Notes: generated from the letters alone by a model not told the origin. 41,254 bases of DNA from Solirubrobacter ginsenosidimutans (GCF_027587205.1 NZ_JAPDOD010000068.1:1-41254), one strand, 5' to 3'. Counted from the first letter of the stretch, positions 14,050 through 22,103 are shown. A program made the numbers and translations.

Positions 14050-15024
14050 ATGGCCCAACGTCTGTTGCTCGCGCTGCGCCGGCAGCCGGTCGCGTTTCTC
14101 GCACTCTTCGTCGCCCTCGGCGGCAGCTCGTTCGCCGCGGTCAGCGCCGCCAAGCCCGGGACCGGCGACGTGATCGTCGGCTGCGTGGCCAAGGACGGCA
14201 AGCTCCGGGTCGTCGCCGCCGCGTCGCGCTGCACGGCCAAGGAGACCGCGATCTCGTTCAACCGCGAGGGCAAGCAGGGCGTGGCGGGCGCCGACGGAGC
14301 CGATGGCGCCGACGGCGCCGCGGGAGCCGACGGAGTCGACGGCCGCGACGGCAAGGACGGCGCGACCGGCCCCAAGGGCGCGACCGGCCCGGCAGGGCGT
14401 GACGGCACCGACACCGGCGTCGCGGGGCCCGCGGGTCCGGCGGGCGCGGACGGGCAGTCGGTCACGGGCACCGCCGAATCGGCGGGCGCCAACTGCGCCA
14501 CGGGCGGCGTGAAGTACGTCGCGGCGAGCGGGACCAACTACGTCTGCAACGGCGCCACCGGCGCGACCGGCGCCTCCGGAGCGACTGAGACGGCCGCGTC
14601 CTTGCTGACCAAGCTCCTCACCGTCGACGGGACGGGCTCGACCCTCGATGCCGATCGGCTCAACGGTCTCTCCAGCTCCGCGTTCCTGCGCACCACCGAC
14701 TTCAACAGCACCTTCGACACCCGCCTCGGCACGCTCTTCGGCACGGGCATCCAGACGCCGAGCATGAGCTCGTCCGGCAGCGCCGTGGACTGCTACATCG
14801 GCCAGGTCCTGCTCACCGCGTTCTCGTACGTCCCGCCCGGCGCCGCGGTCGCCGCCGGCCAGACCCTGGCGATCTCGCAGTGGTCGGCGCTGTTCGCACT
14901 TCTCGGCACCACCTACGGCGGCAACGGCACGACGAACTTCAACCTCCCCGACCTGCGCAAGCAGGCCCCCGGCGGCATGACTTACAGCATCTGCGTGAAC
15001 GGTGTCTGGCCGGCCCGCGATTGA
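14050..15024 (+). CDS. Secreted collagen-like protein with C-terminal phage tail-collar domain
   Basis: The 324-residue protein starts with an Arg-containing n-region and a hydrophobic stretch (residues ~13-33; PVAFLALFVALGGSSFAA), an export signal. A short Cys-containing module (C45, C61) follows. Gly-X-Y triplets run from about 74 to 135, rich in GAD, GPA and GAT. A Cys-containing linker (C149, C166) and a second short Gly-X-Y run (168-178) come next. Residues ~249-303 match the tail-collar fold: an IGQV start, a PPGAAVAAGQTLAISQ core and the characteristic LFALLGTTYGG-NG-TT-F-LPDLR signature. Tail-collar domains occur on phage fibres and also in secreted proteins that bind surfaces. No phage gene is nearby, so this is probably a trimeric surface filament of the host. 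Confidence 0.9.
   Translation: MAQRLLLALRRQPVAFLALFVALGGSSFAAVSAAKPGTGDVIVGCVAKDGKLRVVAAASRCTAKETAISFNREGKQGVAGADGADGADGAAGADGVDGRDGKDGATGPKGATGPAGRDGTDTGVAGPAGPAGADGQSVTGTAESAGANCATGGVKYVAASGTNYVCNGATGATGASGATETAASLLTKLLTVDGTGSTLDADRLNGLSSSAFLRTTDFNSTFDTRLGTLFGTGIQTPSMSSSGSAVDCYIGQVLLTAFSYVPPGAAVAAGQTLAISQWSALFALLGTTYGGNGTTNFNLPDLRKQAPGGMTYSICVNGVWPARD
14269..14454 (+). repeat. In-frame Gly-X-Y (collagen-like) repeat
   Basis: The coding sequence repeats a nine-base Gly-X-Y unit over about 20 triplets, with local tandem copies of GGAGCCGAC/GGCGCCGAC and GGCGCGACC. It corresponds to the collagen-like stalk and is a likely site of length variation. Confidence 0.75.
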
Positions 15025-15044
15025 TCGGTAAGGTCGCGCCGGCC

Positions 15045-15392
15045 ATGGAGACCGTGACCTGCATCTATCGCGCTCCGATCGCGGTCGGTCACCGCGTCGA
15101 GGTGCGCTGGTTCGAAGCGTCGAGCGCCGGAATCTTCGGCACCAAGCTGGACGAACAGCCGCACCAACCGCTCGTCAAGGATCTCGAGACGGGCATCGAG
15201 TACATGGGCGACTGGCTCTTCAAGCACACGGGCGCCAAGCGGGCCAAGCGCGCGCTCGCGATCGACGAGCACATCAAGAAGGAGCTCGAGGTCGTCCGCA
15301 CGCTCGTCGGCACCGTCAGCCGCTGCCGCGTCGTCACCGTCGCGTGGAGCGAATACGACATCCAGACCCACCTGGACGTCGAACCCGACTAA
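15045..15392 (+). CDS. Small conserved-looking hypothetical protein (115 aa)
   Basis: From the ATG at 15045 the frame encodes 115 soluble residues. Strands dominate the start (VTCIYRAPIAVGHRVEVRWF), then a helix-rich middle with a Lys/Arg cluster (AKRAKRALAIDEHIKKELEVV), then a final strand pair (CRVVTVAWSEYDIQTHLDVE). I do not recognise the family. It lies 20 bases after the collagen-like gene on the same strand, with no terminator between them, so the two may be co-transcribed. A strong bidirectional hairpin follows its stop codon. Confidence 0.6.
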   Translation: METVTCIYRAPIAVGHRVEVRWFEASSAGIFGTKLDEQPHQPLVKDLETGIEYMGDWLFKHTGAKRAKRALAIDEHIKKELEVVRTLVGTVSRCRVVTVAWSEYDIQTHLDVEPD

Positions 15393-15440
15393 GAGCCTGT
15401 TGACGAACATCGGTCGGACCGACCATTCGTCAACAGACTC
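15393..15440. terminator. Large nested bidirectional hairpin between convergent genes
   Basis: A 15-base arm at 15393-15407 pairs with 15426-15440 with one mismatch. Inside lies a second perfect stem GGTCG/CGACC with a three-base loop. The structure fills the whole gap between the stop of the 115-aa gene (15392) and that of the sensor hybrid (15441). The sequence is notably less GC-rich than its surroundings. Confidence 0.75.
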
Positions 15441-18400
15441 CTAGCCATAGCGCGTCAGTTCGAGCGCGCACCAGACGGACTTGCCGTCGTGGATCGGCCG
15501 CGTGCCCCACTCGTCGGCCATCATCGCGACCAGCTGGAGGCCGCGGCCGTGGACGTCGTTCGTGGTGGGGCGCAGCTTGCGCGGGACCGCGGTGGCGGTG
15601 TCTTCGACCTCGACGACGAGGTGTTCGCGGGCGTGGCGGAGGTGCAGGTGGATCGGGGCGCGGCCGTGGACGATCGCGTTGGTGACCATCTCGCTCACGA
15701 GCAGGATCGCGTCGCGGGCGAGTGACACCGGCAGCGACCACTCGTCCAGCGTGCCGCGGGTGAACGAGCGGGCCTGGTGGACGGCGCGCACGTCGTCGTC
15801 GATCGAGAGGTTCGCCGACGGCGGCGGGGTCTGGTCTGAGACGGTGGCGACGAGCACGGCGACGTCGTCGTCGCTGCCCTCGGGCGCGAGTGCGTGTACC
15901 AGCACGCCGGGGATGTCGGCGATCGACCCCTCGACGTGCCCCAGCAACGCGGCCAGCTCGTCGATCCCGATGTCGAGGTTGCGCGTGCGGCGCTCGACGA
16001 GCCCGTCGGTGTAGAGCGCGAGCAGCGAGCCGACCGGTAGCGCCACCTGCTCCTCCTCCAGCGTCAGCGGCCCGGCGCCGAGCGGCGGCCCCGCGGCGCC
16101 GGTCAACCGGCGCACACCCGCACCGGGCACGGCCAGCAGCGGCGGCAGATGCCCAGCGTTGGCGTACATCAGCGTCCGGTCGCGAGGATCGAAGATCGCG
16201 TAGATGCAGGTGACGATCTGCACCTCGCCGAGCTCGCGCACGACGCCGTCGAGGTACTCGAGCACGTCGGCGGGTGGGAGGTCCAGCCGCGCGTACGCCC
16301 GCACCGCGGCGCGGAGCTGACCCATCACGGCGGCGGCGCGCACGCCGCGCCCCATCACATCGCCGATCACCAGCGCGGTGCGCCCCGCGCCCACCTCGAT
16401 GACGTCGTACCAGTCCCCACCCACCTGCGTGTCCGCGACGCCCGGCTGGTAGAAGGTCGCGACCTCCAGCTGATCGGGATCGAAGTCCATCGGTGGCAGC
16501 AGGCTGTGCTGGAGCTCGTCGGCGATCGCGCGCTCGCGCCCGGCGGCCTCGCGCTCAGCCGCGGCGGCCGTGATCGCCTGCTCGGCCGCACGCTGCGCGG
16601 TGATGTCCTGCAGGCTGCCGCGCAGCCGGACCGGCAGCCCGTCGCCGTCGCGTTCGAGCTCGCCGAGCACCCGCACCCACGGCTGCTCGTCGTCGAGCCC
16701 CACGAGACACACCTCGAGGTCGACCGGCCGGCCCGCGGCGCCGCCCTCCAGCGCGGCCCGCACGCGCTCCAGATCGTCCGCGGCGATCCGCCGCGCGAGC
16801 GCGTTCTCCAGGCCTTCCGAGCGCAGCTCCTCGGCGCTCAACCGGACGAGCCGGGCGAGCTCGTCGGAGCCGGAGATCGCGCCCGTCGCGAGCTCGATCT
16901 CCCAGCTCCCCACACGCGCCAGCCGCTGCGCCTGGTCGATCAGGTCCTGGCCGCGGCGCAGCTGGTCGCGCGTGCGGCGGACCCGTTCGAGCTCGAGGTT
17001 CGCGGCGACGCGGGCGAGCAGCTCGCGGGCCGCGAACGGCTTGATCAGGTAGTCGTCGGCGCCCGCCTCCAGGCCCTCGATCGTGCCCTCCTCGCCCGCA
17101 CGCGCGGAGAGCATGATCACCGGAACGCTGGTCGTGACCGGGTCCGCCTGCAGCGCCGCGAGCAGCCCGAAGCCGTCGAGGTTGGGCATCATCACGTCGG
17201 TCAGCACGAGGTCAGGTGGATGCGCGCGCGCCCGCTCCAGCGCGATCGCGCCGTCGGCCGCGGTCTCGACCGCGTAGTCGCCCGCCAGCAGCGTCGCGAT
17301 GTAGTCGCGCATGTCCGCGTTGTCGTCGACGACCAGCACCCGCGGTGCGTCCGGCGCGACCTGGATCGTCTCGGCGAACCCGGTCTCGCCGAGCCAGCGC
17401 ATCGCCTCGACGAGGAAGCTCTGCGCCTGCTGGCGAGCGGTGACCGCGCTCTCGCTCGCGCCACGGACGTCCTCGGCGGGGAGGTGCGCGGCACCGAACG
17501 GCACGGTGACCGTGAACGTCGAGCCCTCGCCGCGCGCGCTGGACACGGTCGCGCCGCCGCCGTGCAGCGCGGCCAGCTCGGCGACCAGCGCCAGGCCGAT
17601 GCCCGAGCCCTCATGCGAGCGCGAGCGCACACCCGCCACGCGGTGAAAACGTTCGAACAACCGCGGCTGCTCTTCGTCCGGGATGCCGATGCCGGTGTCG
17701 GCCACCGTCAACCGCGCCTCGCCGTCCACGGCTGACACCGCGACGGCGATGCCACCCTCGAACGTGAACTTCAAAGCGTTGGATACGAGATTGAGCACGA
17801 TCTTGGCCCACATCTCGCGATCGACGAAGACGGGCTCGGGGAGCGGCGGGCAGGAGATCTCGAGCGTCAGCCCCGCCCGCTGTACCGCCGACTCGAACAT
17901 GCTCGCCAGCTCGGCGGTGTAGCGGGCGAGATCGACCGCCTCGTAGTGCGCCTGGGCCTGGCCCGACTCCAGCCGCGAGAAGTCCAGCAGCGTGTTGACC
18001 AGCTTCAGCAGCCGCTGCGCGTTGCGATTGATGACGTCGACGCGCTGGCGCTGCGGGTCCGCGAGCGGCGTATCGGTATCGATCAGCGCGTCCTCGGCCG
18101 GGCCGAGCAGCAGCGTCAGCGGCGTGCGCAGCTCGTGGCTGACATTGGTGAAGAACGCGGTCTTCGCGCGGTCGAGCTCGGCCAGCGCCTCGGCGCGGCG
18201 GCGCTCGGCGCCGTACGCGCGGGCGCTCGCGATGCCACCGGCGATCTGCCCGGCGACGAGCCCGAGGAACGCGCGATAGTCGTCATCGAGCGGCCGGTAG
18301 CGGTTCAACCCGGCGACCAGGAATCCGGACGGCGGCCCCTGACCCTGCTGTGGCAGCGGGAGCACGAGCGCGGCGACCGGCGGCTCGTCCCACGCCCCGG

Positions 18401-19184
18401 TCGGGAGCGCCTCGAACGCGAGCTCGACGAGCTCGGTCGACCCCGCGGCCGCCGACGCCACCGGCCACGCCGAGGCGGCGGCCGCCGGATGCTCGGGCGA
18501 GATGCCGGTCGCGCGCCCGAGCCACGCCTCGCCGTTCTCCTCACCGAAGAGATGGATGAGCGAGAACGGCACGTCGTGCGCGTTGTCGGCCAGCGGCTGC
18601 GAGACCGCCGCGAGCACCTCCTCCACGGTCAGCATGCTCGCGCCCGTGCCGAGGTCGCGCAGCGTCGCCATCCGCCGCTCGCCGACGACCCGCTCGGTGT
18701 CCTCGCTGACGACGCACAGCATCCCCGCGATCCGGCCGTCGTCGTCGGCCAGCGGGCTGTAGGAGAACGTGTGGTAGGTCTCCTCGACGTACCCGCTGCG
18801 CTCGAGGAAGAGCAGCAGCGCCTCGTCCCAGGTCGCGATCCCGGTGCGCATCACCGTCTCGATGCGCGGGCCGATGTCAGGCCAGATCTCCGCCCACACC
18901 TCGCGCGCCGAGCGCCCCAGCGCCCACGGGTACTTCTTGCCGAGCGTGTCGCGCCGGTAGGCGTCGTTGCAGAAGAACGTCAGCTCCGGGCCCCACGCCA
19001 TCCACATCGCGAAGCGCGACGTGAGCACCACGCCGACGATGGTCTGCAGGCTGCGCGGCCACTCCTCCGGCGGCCCGAGCGGGTGCGCTTCCCAGTCGAC
19101 GGCCAGCGTGTCGTGCCCGACCGCGCCGGCCGCCCGAAGCGTCGCGCGGATCCCCGACTCGACCGAGCCGACCTCGTCGGTCAC
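15441..19184 (-). CDS. Hybrid sensor kinase-receiver-PAS-PP2C phosphatase-HATPase protein
   Basis: This 1247-residue protein combines two signalling systems. Residues ~30-165 are a PAS-like sensor; ~175-325 a GAF-like domain. HisKA has the phospho-acceptor H350 in SHELRTP; HATPase_c has N469, DTGIGI (496-501) and GSGIGL (526-531). The receiver (~614-730) has the acidic pair D620/D621, phospho-site D663 (TDVMMP) and K715. A second PAS (~750-865) is followed by a SpoIIE/RsbU-type PP2C phosphatase (~885-1115) with GGDWYD (922-927) and GDVMGRG (941-947). A C-terminal RsbW-like HATPase (~1125-1245) has SEMVTNAIVHG (1164-1174) and HGRGLQLV (1212-1219). All catalytic residues appear intact. The 4-bp ATGA overlap with the STAS gene suggests that the phosphatase and kinase ends act on that antagonist, as in sigma-B partner switching. 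No sigma factor is adjacent. Confidence 0.95.
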   Translation of the reverse strand: MTDEVGSVESGIRATLRAAGAVGHDTLAVDWEAHPLGPPEEWPRSLQTIVGVVLTSRFAMWMAWGPELTFFCNDAYRRDTLGKKYPWALGRSAREVWAEIWPDIGPRIETVMRTGIATWDEALLLFLERSGYVEETYHTFSYSPLADDDGRIAGMLCVVSEDTERVVGERRMATLRDLGTGASMLTVEEVLAAVSQPLADNAHDVPFSLIHLFGEENGEAWLGRATGISPEHPAAAASAWPVASAAAGSTELVELAFEALPTGAWDEPPVAALVLPLPQQGQGPPSGFLVAGLNRYRPLDDDYRAFLGLVAGQIAGGIASARAYGAERRRAEALAELDRAKTAFFTNVSHELRTPLTLLLGPAEDALIDTDTPLADPQRQRVDVINRNAQRLLKLVNTLLDFSRLESGQAQAHYEAVDLARYTAELASMFESAVQRAGLTLEISCPPLPEPVFVDREMWAKIVLNLVSNALKFTFEGGIAVAVSAVDGEARLTVADTGIGIPDEEQPRLFERFHRVAGVRSRSHEGSGIGLALVAELAALHGGGATVSSARGEGSTFTVTVPFGAAHLPAEDVRGASESAVTARQQAQSFLVEAMRWLGETGFAETIQVAPDAPRVLVVDDNADMRDYIATLLAGDYAVETAADGAIALERARAHPPDLVLTDVMMPNLDGFGLLAALQADPVTTSVPVIMLSARAGEEGTIEGLEAGADDYLIKPFAARELLARVAANLELERVRRTRDQLRRGQDLIDQAQRLARVGSWEIELATGAISGSDELARLVRLSAEELRSEGLENALARRIAADDLERVRAALEGGAAGRPVDLEVCLVGLDDEQPWVRVLGELERDGDGLPVRLRGSLQDITAQRAAEQAITAAAAEREAAGRERAIADELQHSLLPPMDFDPDQLEVATFYQPGVADTQVGGDWYDVIEVGAGRTALVIGDVMGRGVRAAAVMGQLRAAVRAYARLDLPPADVLEYLDGVVRELGEVQIVTCIYAIFDPRDRTLMYANAGHLPPLLAVPGAGVRRLTGAAGPPLGAGPLTLEEEQVALPVGSLLALYTDGLVERRTRNLDIGIDELAALLGHVEGSIADIPGVLVHALAPEGSDDDVAVLVATVSDQTPPPSANLSIDDDVRAVHQARSFTRGTLDEWSLPVSLARDAILLVSEMVTNAIVHGRAPIHLHLRHAREHLVVEVEDTATAVPRKLRPTTNDVHGRGLQLVAMMADEWGTRPIHDGKSVWCALELTRYG

Positions 19185-19540
19185 GACGGCTCGCCGGCGA
19201 GGAACGCGTCAGGGTCGTCGACGAACTCGAGCACCTGCATCAGGCCCGACATCTCGAGGATGCGATGCACGTCGGACGCGCCACCGACCGCCACCGCGAA
19301 GCGGAACCCGTGCTTGCGCGCACGCTGGTTGGACTCGACGATCAGCCCGAGGCCGCTGGAATCCATGAACGTGACGCCCCGCAGATCGAGCACCACGCTC
19401 CCGTCGCGGGTGCGATGCTCGGCCAGCGCGGCTTTGACCTCCGGCGCCGACCAGAGGTCGATCTCCCCGGTCGCGATGACCACGACACCCGCGTCGCGCT
19501 GCTCCCAGCGCACGTCGAAGGGGCGCTCCTCCACGGACAT
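19181..19540 (-). CDS. STAS-domain anti-sigma factor antagonist (SpoIIAA/RsbV-like)
   Basis: The 119-residue single-domain protein has the STAS core: a first strand pair ending VVVIATGEIDL, a helix APEVKAALAEH, strand VVLDLRGVTF, and the phosphorylation loop MDSSGLG, where S62 corresponds to the serine phosphorylated in SpoIIAA/RsbV. Unphosphorylated antagonists bind an RsbW-type kinase and release its sigma factor. The stop codon overlaps the start of the 1247-residue hybrid, whose C-terminus carries both an RsbU-like phosphatase and an RsbW-like kinase, so this protein is the obvious substrate. The ATG lies six bases after a TAGACT box and lacks a ribosome site, consistent with a leaderless transcript. 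Confidence 0.93.
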   Translation of the reverse strand: MSVEERPFDVRWEQRDAGVVVIATGEIDLWSAPEVKAALAEHRTRDGSVVLDLRGVTFMDSSGLGLIVESNQRARKHGFRFAVAVGGASDVHRILEMSGLMQVLEFVDDPDAFLAGEPS

Positions 19541-19546
19541 GAGGCG

Positions 19547-19574
19547 AGTCTAACCCGCACGGCAGCGGCCAAAC
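19547..19574 (-). promoter_or_regulatory. Promoter of the STAS-sensor operon; also readable as sigma-B-like
   Basis: On the minus strand TAGACT (19547-19552) ends six bases before the ATG, giving a leaderless start. The same region can be read as GTTT (19571-19574), a 14-base spacer, and GGGTTA (19551-19556), close to the sigma-B consensus GTTT-N14-16-GGGTAT. The second reading would mean autoregulation by the stress sigma factor it controls. Confidence 0.45.
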
Positions 19575-19601
19575 CCCGCTAAGTCCAGGGTCGAGTCCCG
19601 A

Positions 19602-19631
19602 TTGCCTGAAGGCGTGGATCCGGCCAACAAT
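19602..19631 (+). promoter_or_regulatory. Candidate promoter of the secreted-protein gene, leaderless geometry
   Basis: TTGCCT (19602-19607), an 18-base spacer, and AACAAT (19626-19631) end five bases before the ATG at 19637. No ribosome site is present. Confidence 0.35.
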
Positions 19632-19636
19632 CGCTC

Positions 19637-20434
19637 ATGCCATCCAAGAGACTCCTCGCCGTCGCGCTCGCGACCGCGGCAGCGATACCAGCCGGCAGGG
19701 CCGCGGCCGATGTCAACGCAGGAAGCGAGACCGCGGTCGGCGGGCCCGTGTCGGCGACGCTGACGTGGGACGCGGGTGACGGCCCGCGCAACATGCGGCT
19801 CGCGATCGCGCGCAACGGCGTGACCGGGCTGGACCGGACGATCCCGCAGACCTGCGGCGAGCAGTGCAGCCGCTTCAGCAACGATGCCGACACGTTCGCG
19901 GTCCGCGACCTCGACGGAGACGGGGAGGACGAGGTCGTCCTGCGCGTGAACTCGAGTGAGCCGTGCTGCTTCGCGCTCGGCATCTTCGACTACCAGCCCG
20001 CGACCGGGACGTACCGCGAGTTCGTGCGCGTCTCGGAGTCCTCGGTCGACATCGCCGACCTCAACCGCGACGGCCGGCCGGACCTCAAGACCTCGGACTC
20101 GCGGATCGACGGCGGGCCGGTGCGGATCTTCCAGTACACCCGCAACGACACCGGAGTCACGCTCGACGATGTCACGCGCCGGTTCCCCGGTCAGATCCGC
20201 GAGGACGCGCGGTTCGCCAAGACGCTGTTCGCGAGCGGCCGCCGTCCCGACCCGGAGTCAGCGAGAAGCTATGTCAGCGAGTACGTCGCCGACGAGTTCC
20301 TGCTGGGGCGCGGGCAGGCCGGGCTGAAGGAGCTCGACCAGCAGCGCCTGCGCGGCGTGCTCGGGAAGCCGAAGGAGGCGAAGGCCTTCCGGCGGTCACT
20401 GCTGCGCAAGCTGGACCGCTTCGGCTACCGGTGA
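19637..20434 (+). CDS. Secreted protein with FG-GAP/VCBS-like calcium-binding loops
   Basis: The 265-residue protein has a signal peptide (MPSKRLLAVALATAAAIPAGRAAA, cut near residue 24). The mature part carries two D-x-D/N-x-D-G loops (DLDGDGEDE and DLNRDGRPD) spaced about 50 residues apart, each followed by a strand, as in FG-GAP/VCBS beta-propeller-like repeats that bind calcium. Two CxxxC-like cysteine pairs (TCGEQC and EPCC) may form disulfides. The C-terminal ~70 residues are helical and charged. Only two repeats are present, too few for a complete propeller. Function is unknown; an extracellular binding role is the usual inference. A strong terminator follows. Confidence 0.75.
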   Translation: MPSKRLLAVALATAAAIPAGRAAADVNAGSETAVGGPVSATLTWDAGDGPRNMRLAIARNGVTGLDRTIPQTCGEQCSRFSNDADTFAVRDLDGDGEDEVVLRVNSSEPCCFALGIFDYQPATGTYREFVRVSESSVDIADLNRDGRPDLKTSDSRIDGGPVRIFQYTRNDTGVTLDDVTRRFPGQIREDARFAKTLFASGRRPDPESARSYVSEYVADEFLLGRGQAGLKELDQQRLRGVLGKPKEAKAFRRSLLRKLDRFGYR

Positions 20435-20441
20435 CCCGGCA

Positions 20442-20480
20442 GGGCGCGCGGCGGGGTTCCCCTTCCACCGCCGCGCGCCC
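20442..20480 (+). terminator. Perfect 13-bp GC hairpin after the secreted-protein gene
   Basis: Arms at 20442-20454 and 20468-20480 are exact inverted repeats with a 13-base loop, beginning eight bases after the stop codon at 20434. There is no T-run. Confidence 0.65.
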
Positions 20481-20524
20481 CGAGCCGGGACCGACGACGA
20501 CTCGCCCTTCGGGCTCGCGTCGTA

Positions 20525-20584
20525 GAGAGGCGTCGCCCAGGGGCTCCGCCTCTCGTCTCCCGCAGGGACGGCTCAGCCGCCCTG
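20525..20584 (-). terminator. Two further hairpins facing the DUF4242-like gene
   Basis: GAGAGGCG (20525-20532) pairs perfectly with CGCCTCTC (20547-20554). A second stem at 20563-20584 pairs over nine bases with one bulged A and ends six bases from the stop codon of the minus-strand gene. Together with 20442-20480 the convergent gap (20435-20589) is almost entirely palindromic. Confidence 0.5.
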
Positions 20585-20589
20585 GGAAC

Positions 20590-20886
20590 TCAGGCCTGGA
20601 CGGCAGCCACGGGATCGGGGTTGACGATCACCGTGTCGGCGACGAGGGTGATCTCGTCGGCCGGCATGCCGGCGCGCTCAGCCTGCTCGCGCACCTTCTC
20701 GATACTCGTGCCTTCGTAGATGCACACGGTGCCGAGCTTGCCGGATTCCTCCTGCACGACGTAGGTGCGGATCCAACGGACGTCGTCCGTCATCTCCGCG
20801 CCCACCTGGGCAGACTTGGCCGCGGTCGCCTGGAGCTCCTCAGGGGTGCCCCAGAAGTCACGGCGGCGGATGGTGTACAGGTTCAT
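20590..20886 (-). CDS. DUF4242-like (SCO4226-type) small protein
   Basis: The 98-residue protein begins at the ATG at 20886, with AAAGG eight bases upstream. It shows the ferredoxin-like plan of DUF4242 proteins: a first strand (NLYTIRRRDF), a helix (PEELQATAAKSAQV), two strands around VRWIRTYVVQEESGKLGTVC-IYEG, a helix after TSIEKVREQAERAG and a final strand DEITLVADTVI. The Streptomyces member SCO4226 binds nickel, but the metal ligands cannot be confirmed here. It follows the lipoprotein gene by 11 bases, so the two form an operon. Confidence 0.75.
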   Translation of the reverse strand: MNLYTIRRRDFWGTPEELQATAAKSAQVGAEMTDDVRWIRTYVVQEESGKLGTVCIYEGTSIEKVREQAERAGMPADEITLVADTVIVNPDPVAAVQA

Positions 20887-20897
20887 GGACTGGCCTT

Positions 20898-21368
20898 TCA
20901 TTGGACTTTGTAACCCTTGGAGGACAACTCCTCGGTGGCCGCCTGCAGCTCGCGGGCGCCGGTGCTCTCGTCGAGGCCCTGGAGGACCTTCAGGAGCTTG
21001 TCGTTGTCCTTGGAGCGCGCCGCGGTGGCCGCGTCGTCGAACGTGTCGGCGAGCTTGTGCAGCCCGTCGACGATCTGACCGTGGGCGTGCTTGGCATCGT
21101 CGGGCGGCGTGATCTTCCCGAAGTTCTCGGCGGCGACATCCATCGCCTTGCTGCCGGACTCCAGGCGCGCGACGGCACCCGCCCCGCCGACGGCGTCCGG
21201 GCCGAGCGACGCCGTCGACTTCTGCAGCGATGCCACAGCGTCGTTGAGGCTCTTGACGTAGTCGTTCTTGCTGACGCCGGAGCCGCCGCATGCGGCCACG
21301 AACAGGCAGACCGCCAGCGCCCCGGGGGCGACCGATCTCCTTCCGATTCGCTCAGAGAAAAAACGCAT
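20898..21368 (-). CDS. Lipoprotein of unknown function
   Basis: The 156-residue product has a lipoprotein signal: charged start (MRFFSERIGRR), hydrophobic stretch and lipobox VAAC, with the modified Cys at residue 27. The mature part is helical and charged (a long run from SKNDYVKSLNDAVASLQ to the end), resembling small helical-bundle lipoproteins of actinomycetes, but no family is recognised. AAGGAG lies six bases before the ATG at 21368. It is the first gene of a two-gene unit with the DUF4242-like protein and would be anchored on the outer face of the membrane. Confidence 0.8.
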   Translation of the reverse strand: MRFFSERIGRRSVAPGALAVCLFVAACGGSGVSKNDYVKSLNDAVASLQKSTASLGPDAVGGAGAVARLESGSKAMDVAAENFGKITPPDDAKHAHGQIVDGLHKLADTFDDAATAARSKDNDKLLKVLQGLDESTGARELQAATEELSSKGYKVQ

Positions 21369-21406
21369 CGTGCTCCTTGGTCTTGAGAGGGAGTTGAAAA
21401 GTCCGC

Positions 21407-22048
21407 CTACCAGCGCGTGATCTCGATCGGTCCGTCCCCTACGGCCGCCGGACCGACGTCCACGAGGCGGGTCCGGCGGCCGCTGCGCACGAGCCAGTCG
21501 ATCTCATGCGGCGCCCTGGGAAGGGAGAGCCAGACGGGCAGGCGGGTCGTGTCGAGCGACTTGACGGTCGCCGGGAGGCTCGGCTGCGCCTCCGAGCGGG
21601 CCTCGACGAGCAGCAGGTCGGGGCCTTCGGCGGCGAGGACGCGTGCGAGGCGGTTCATGGTCAGCCCGCCGTCGGGCAGATCGACGCTCGCGTCGACGGA
21701 GAACGCGACGGCGACCTCGCCGACGCGCTTCTGCGCGGCGATCGCGAGCCGCGCGAGCCGGATGCCACGGCGCGCGACCGCCATCCAGCGATCGGGCTCG
21801 GTGGACAGCCACGCCGCCGCGGCGACGCCCCAGGTCGCGGTCGTGAGGACGTCCGCTCCGGCGCGCACGTCGCGGCGGTGACGCTCGAGGACCGACCCGG
21901 GGTTGGTCACCAGCGAGCGCAGCGCGTGCCGGCGCTCGATGTCACGACGAAAGGCGTGTCCGCTGTCGATGGTCAGGCGACGTTCGGAGACGAAGGCCTC
22001 GCGGATCGCGGTATAGGGGGAACGCGTCGCGGTCGCGGTCGAAGTCAT
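21407..22048 (-). CDS. Homocysteine S-methyltransferase-like protein without zinc-binding cysteines
   Basis: From the ATG at 22048 the protein is 213 residues. Parts follow the S-methyltransferase barrel: an early LTIDSGHAFRRDIERR (compare LLDGGMGT-L), a helix VTNPGSVLERHRRDV, the strand RAGADVLTTATWG (compare GADVI-T-TY), and EGPDLLLVEARSEAQ (compare EG-DLL--ET). The family normally has about 300 residues and binds zinc through three cysteines (one in a V-NC motif, two in GGCCG). This protein has no cysteine at all and stops before the GGCC region would be complete, so methyl transfer by the usual mechanism is unlikely. It may be a decayed or repurposed barrel. A further in-frame ATG exists at 22084, but the shorter form fits the family. 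Confidence 0.6.
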   Translation of the reverse strand: MTSTATATRSPYTAIREAFVSERRLTIDSGHAFRRDIERRHALRSLVTNPGSVLERHRRDVRAGADVLTTATWGVAAAAWLSTEPDRWMAVARRGIRLARLAIAAQKRVGEVAVAFSVDASVDLPDGGLTMNRLARVLAAEGPDLLLVEARSEAQPSLPATVKSLDTTRLPVWLSLPRAPHEIDWLVRSGRRTRLVDVGPAAVGDGPIEITRW

Positions 22049-22103
22049 GCCCGCATTGTGCGAGTGACCCGGCCACCCGCACAATCGGGAACGAACCCTG
22101 GTT

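Noticed and set aside
14861..14960. Tail-collar domain as evidence of a prophage
   Set aside because: No capsid, terminase, tail or integrase genes in the window, and the domain is attached to a secreted collagen-like protein.
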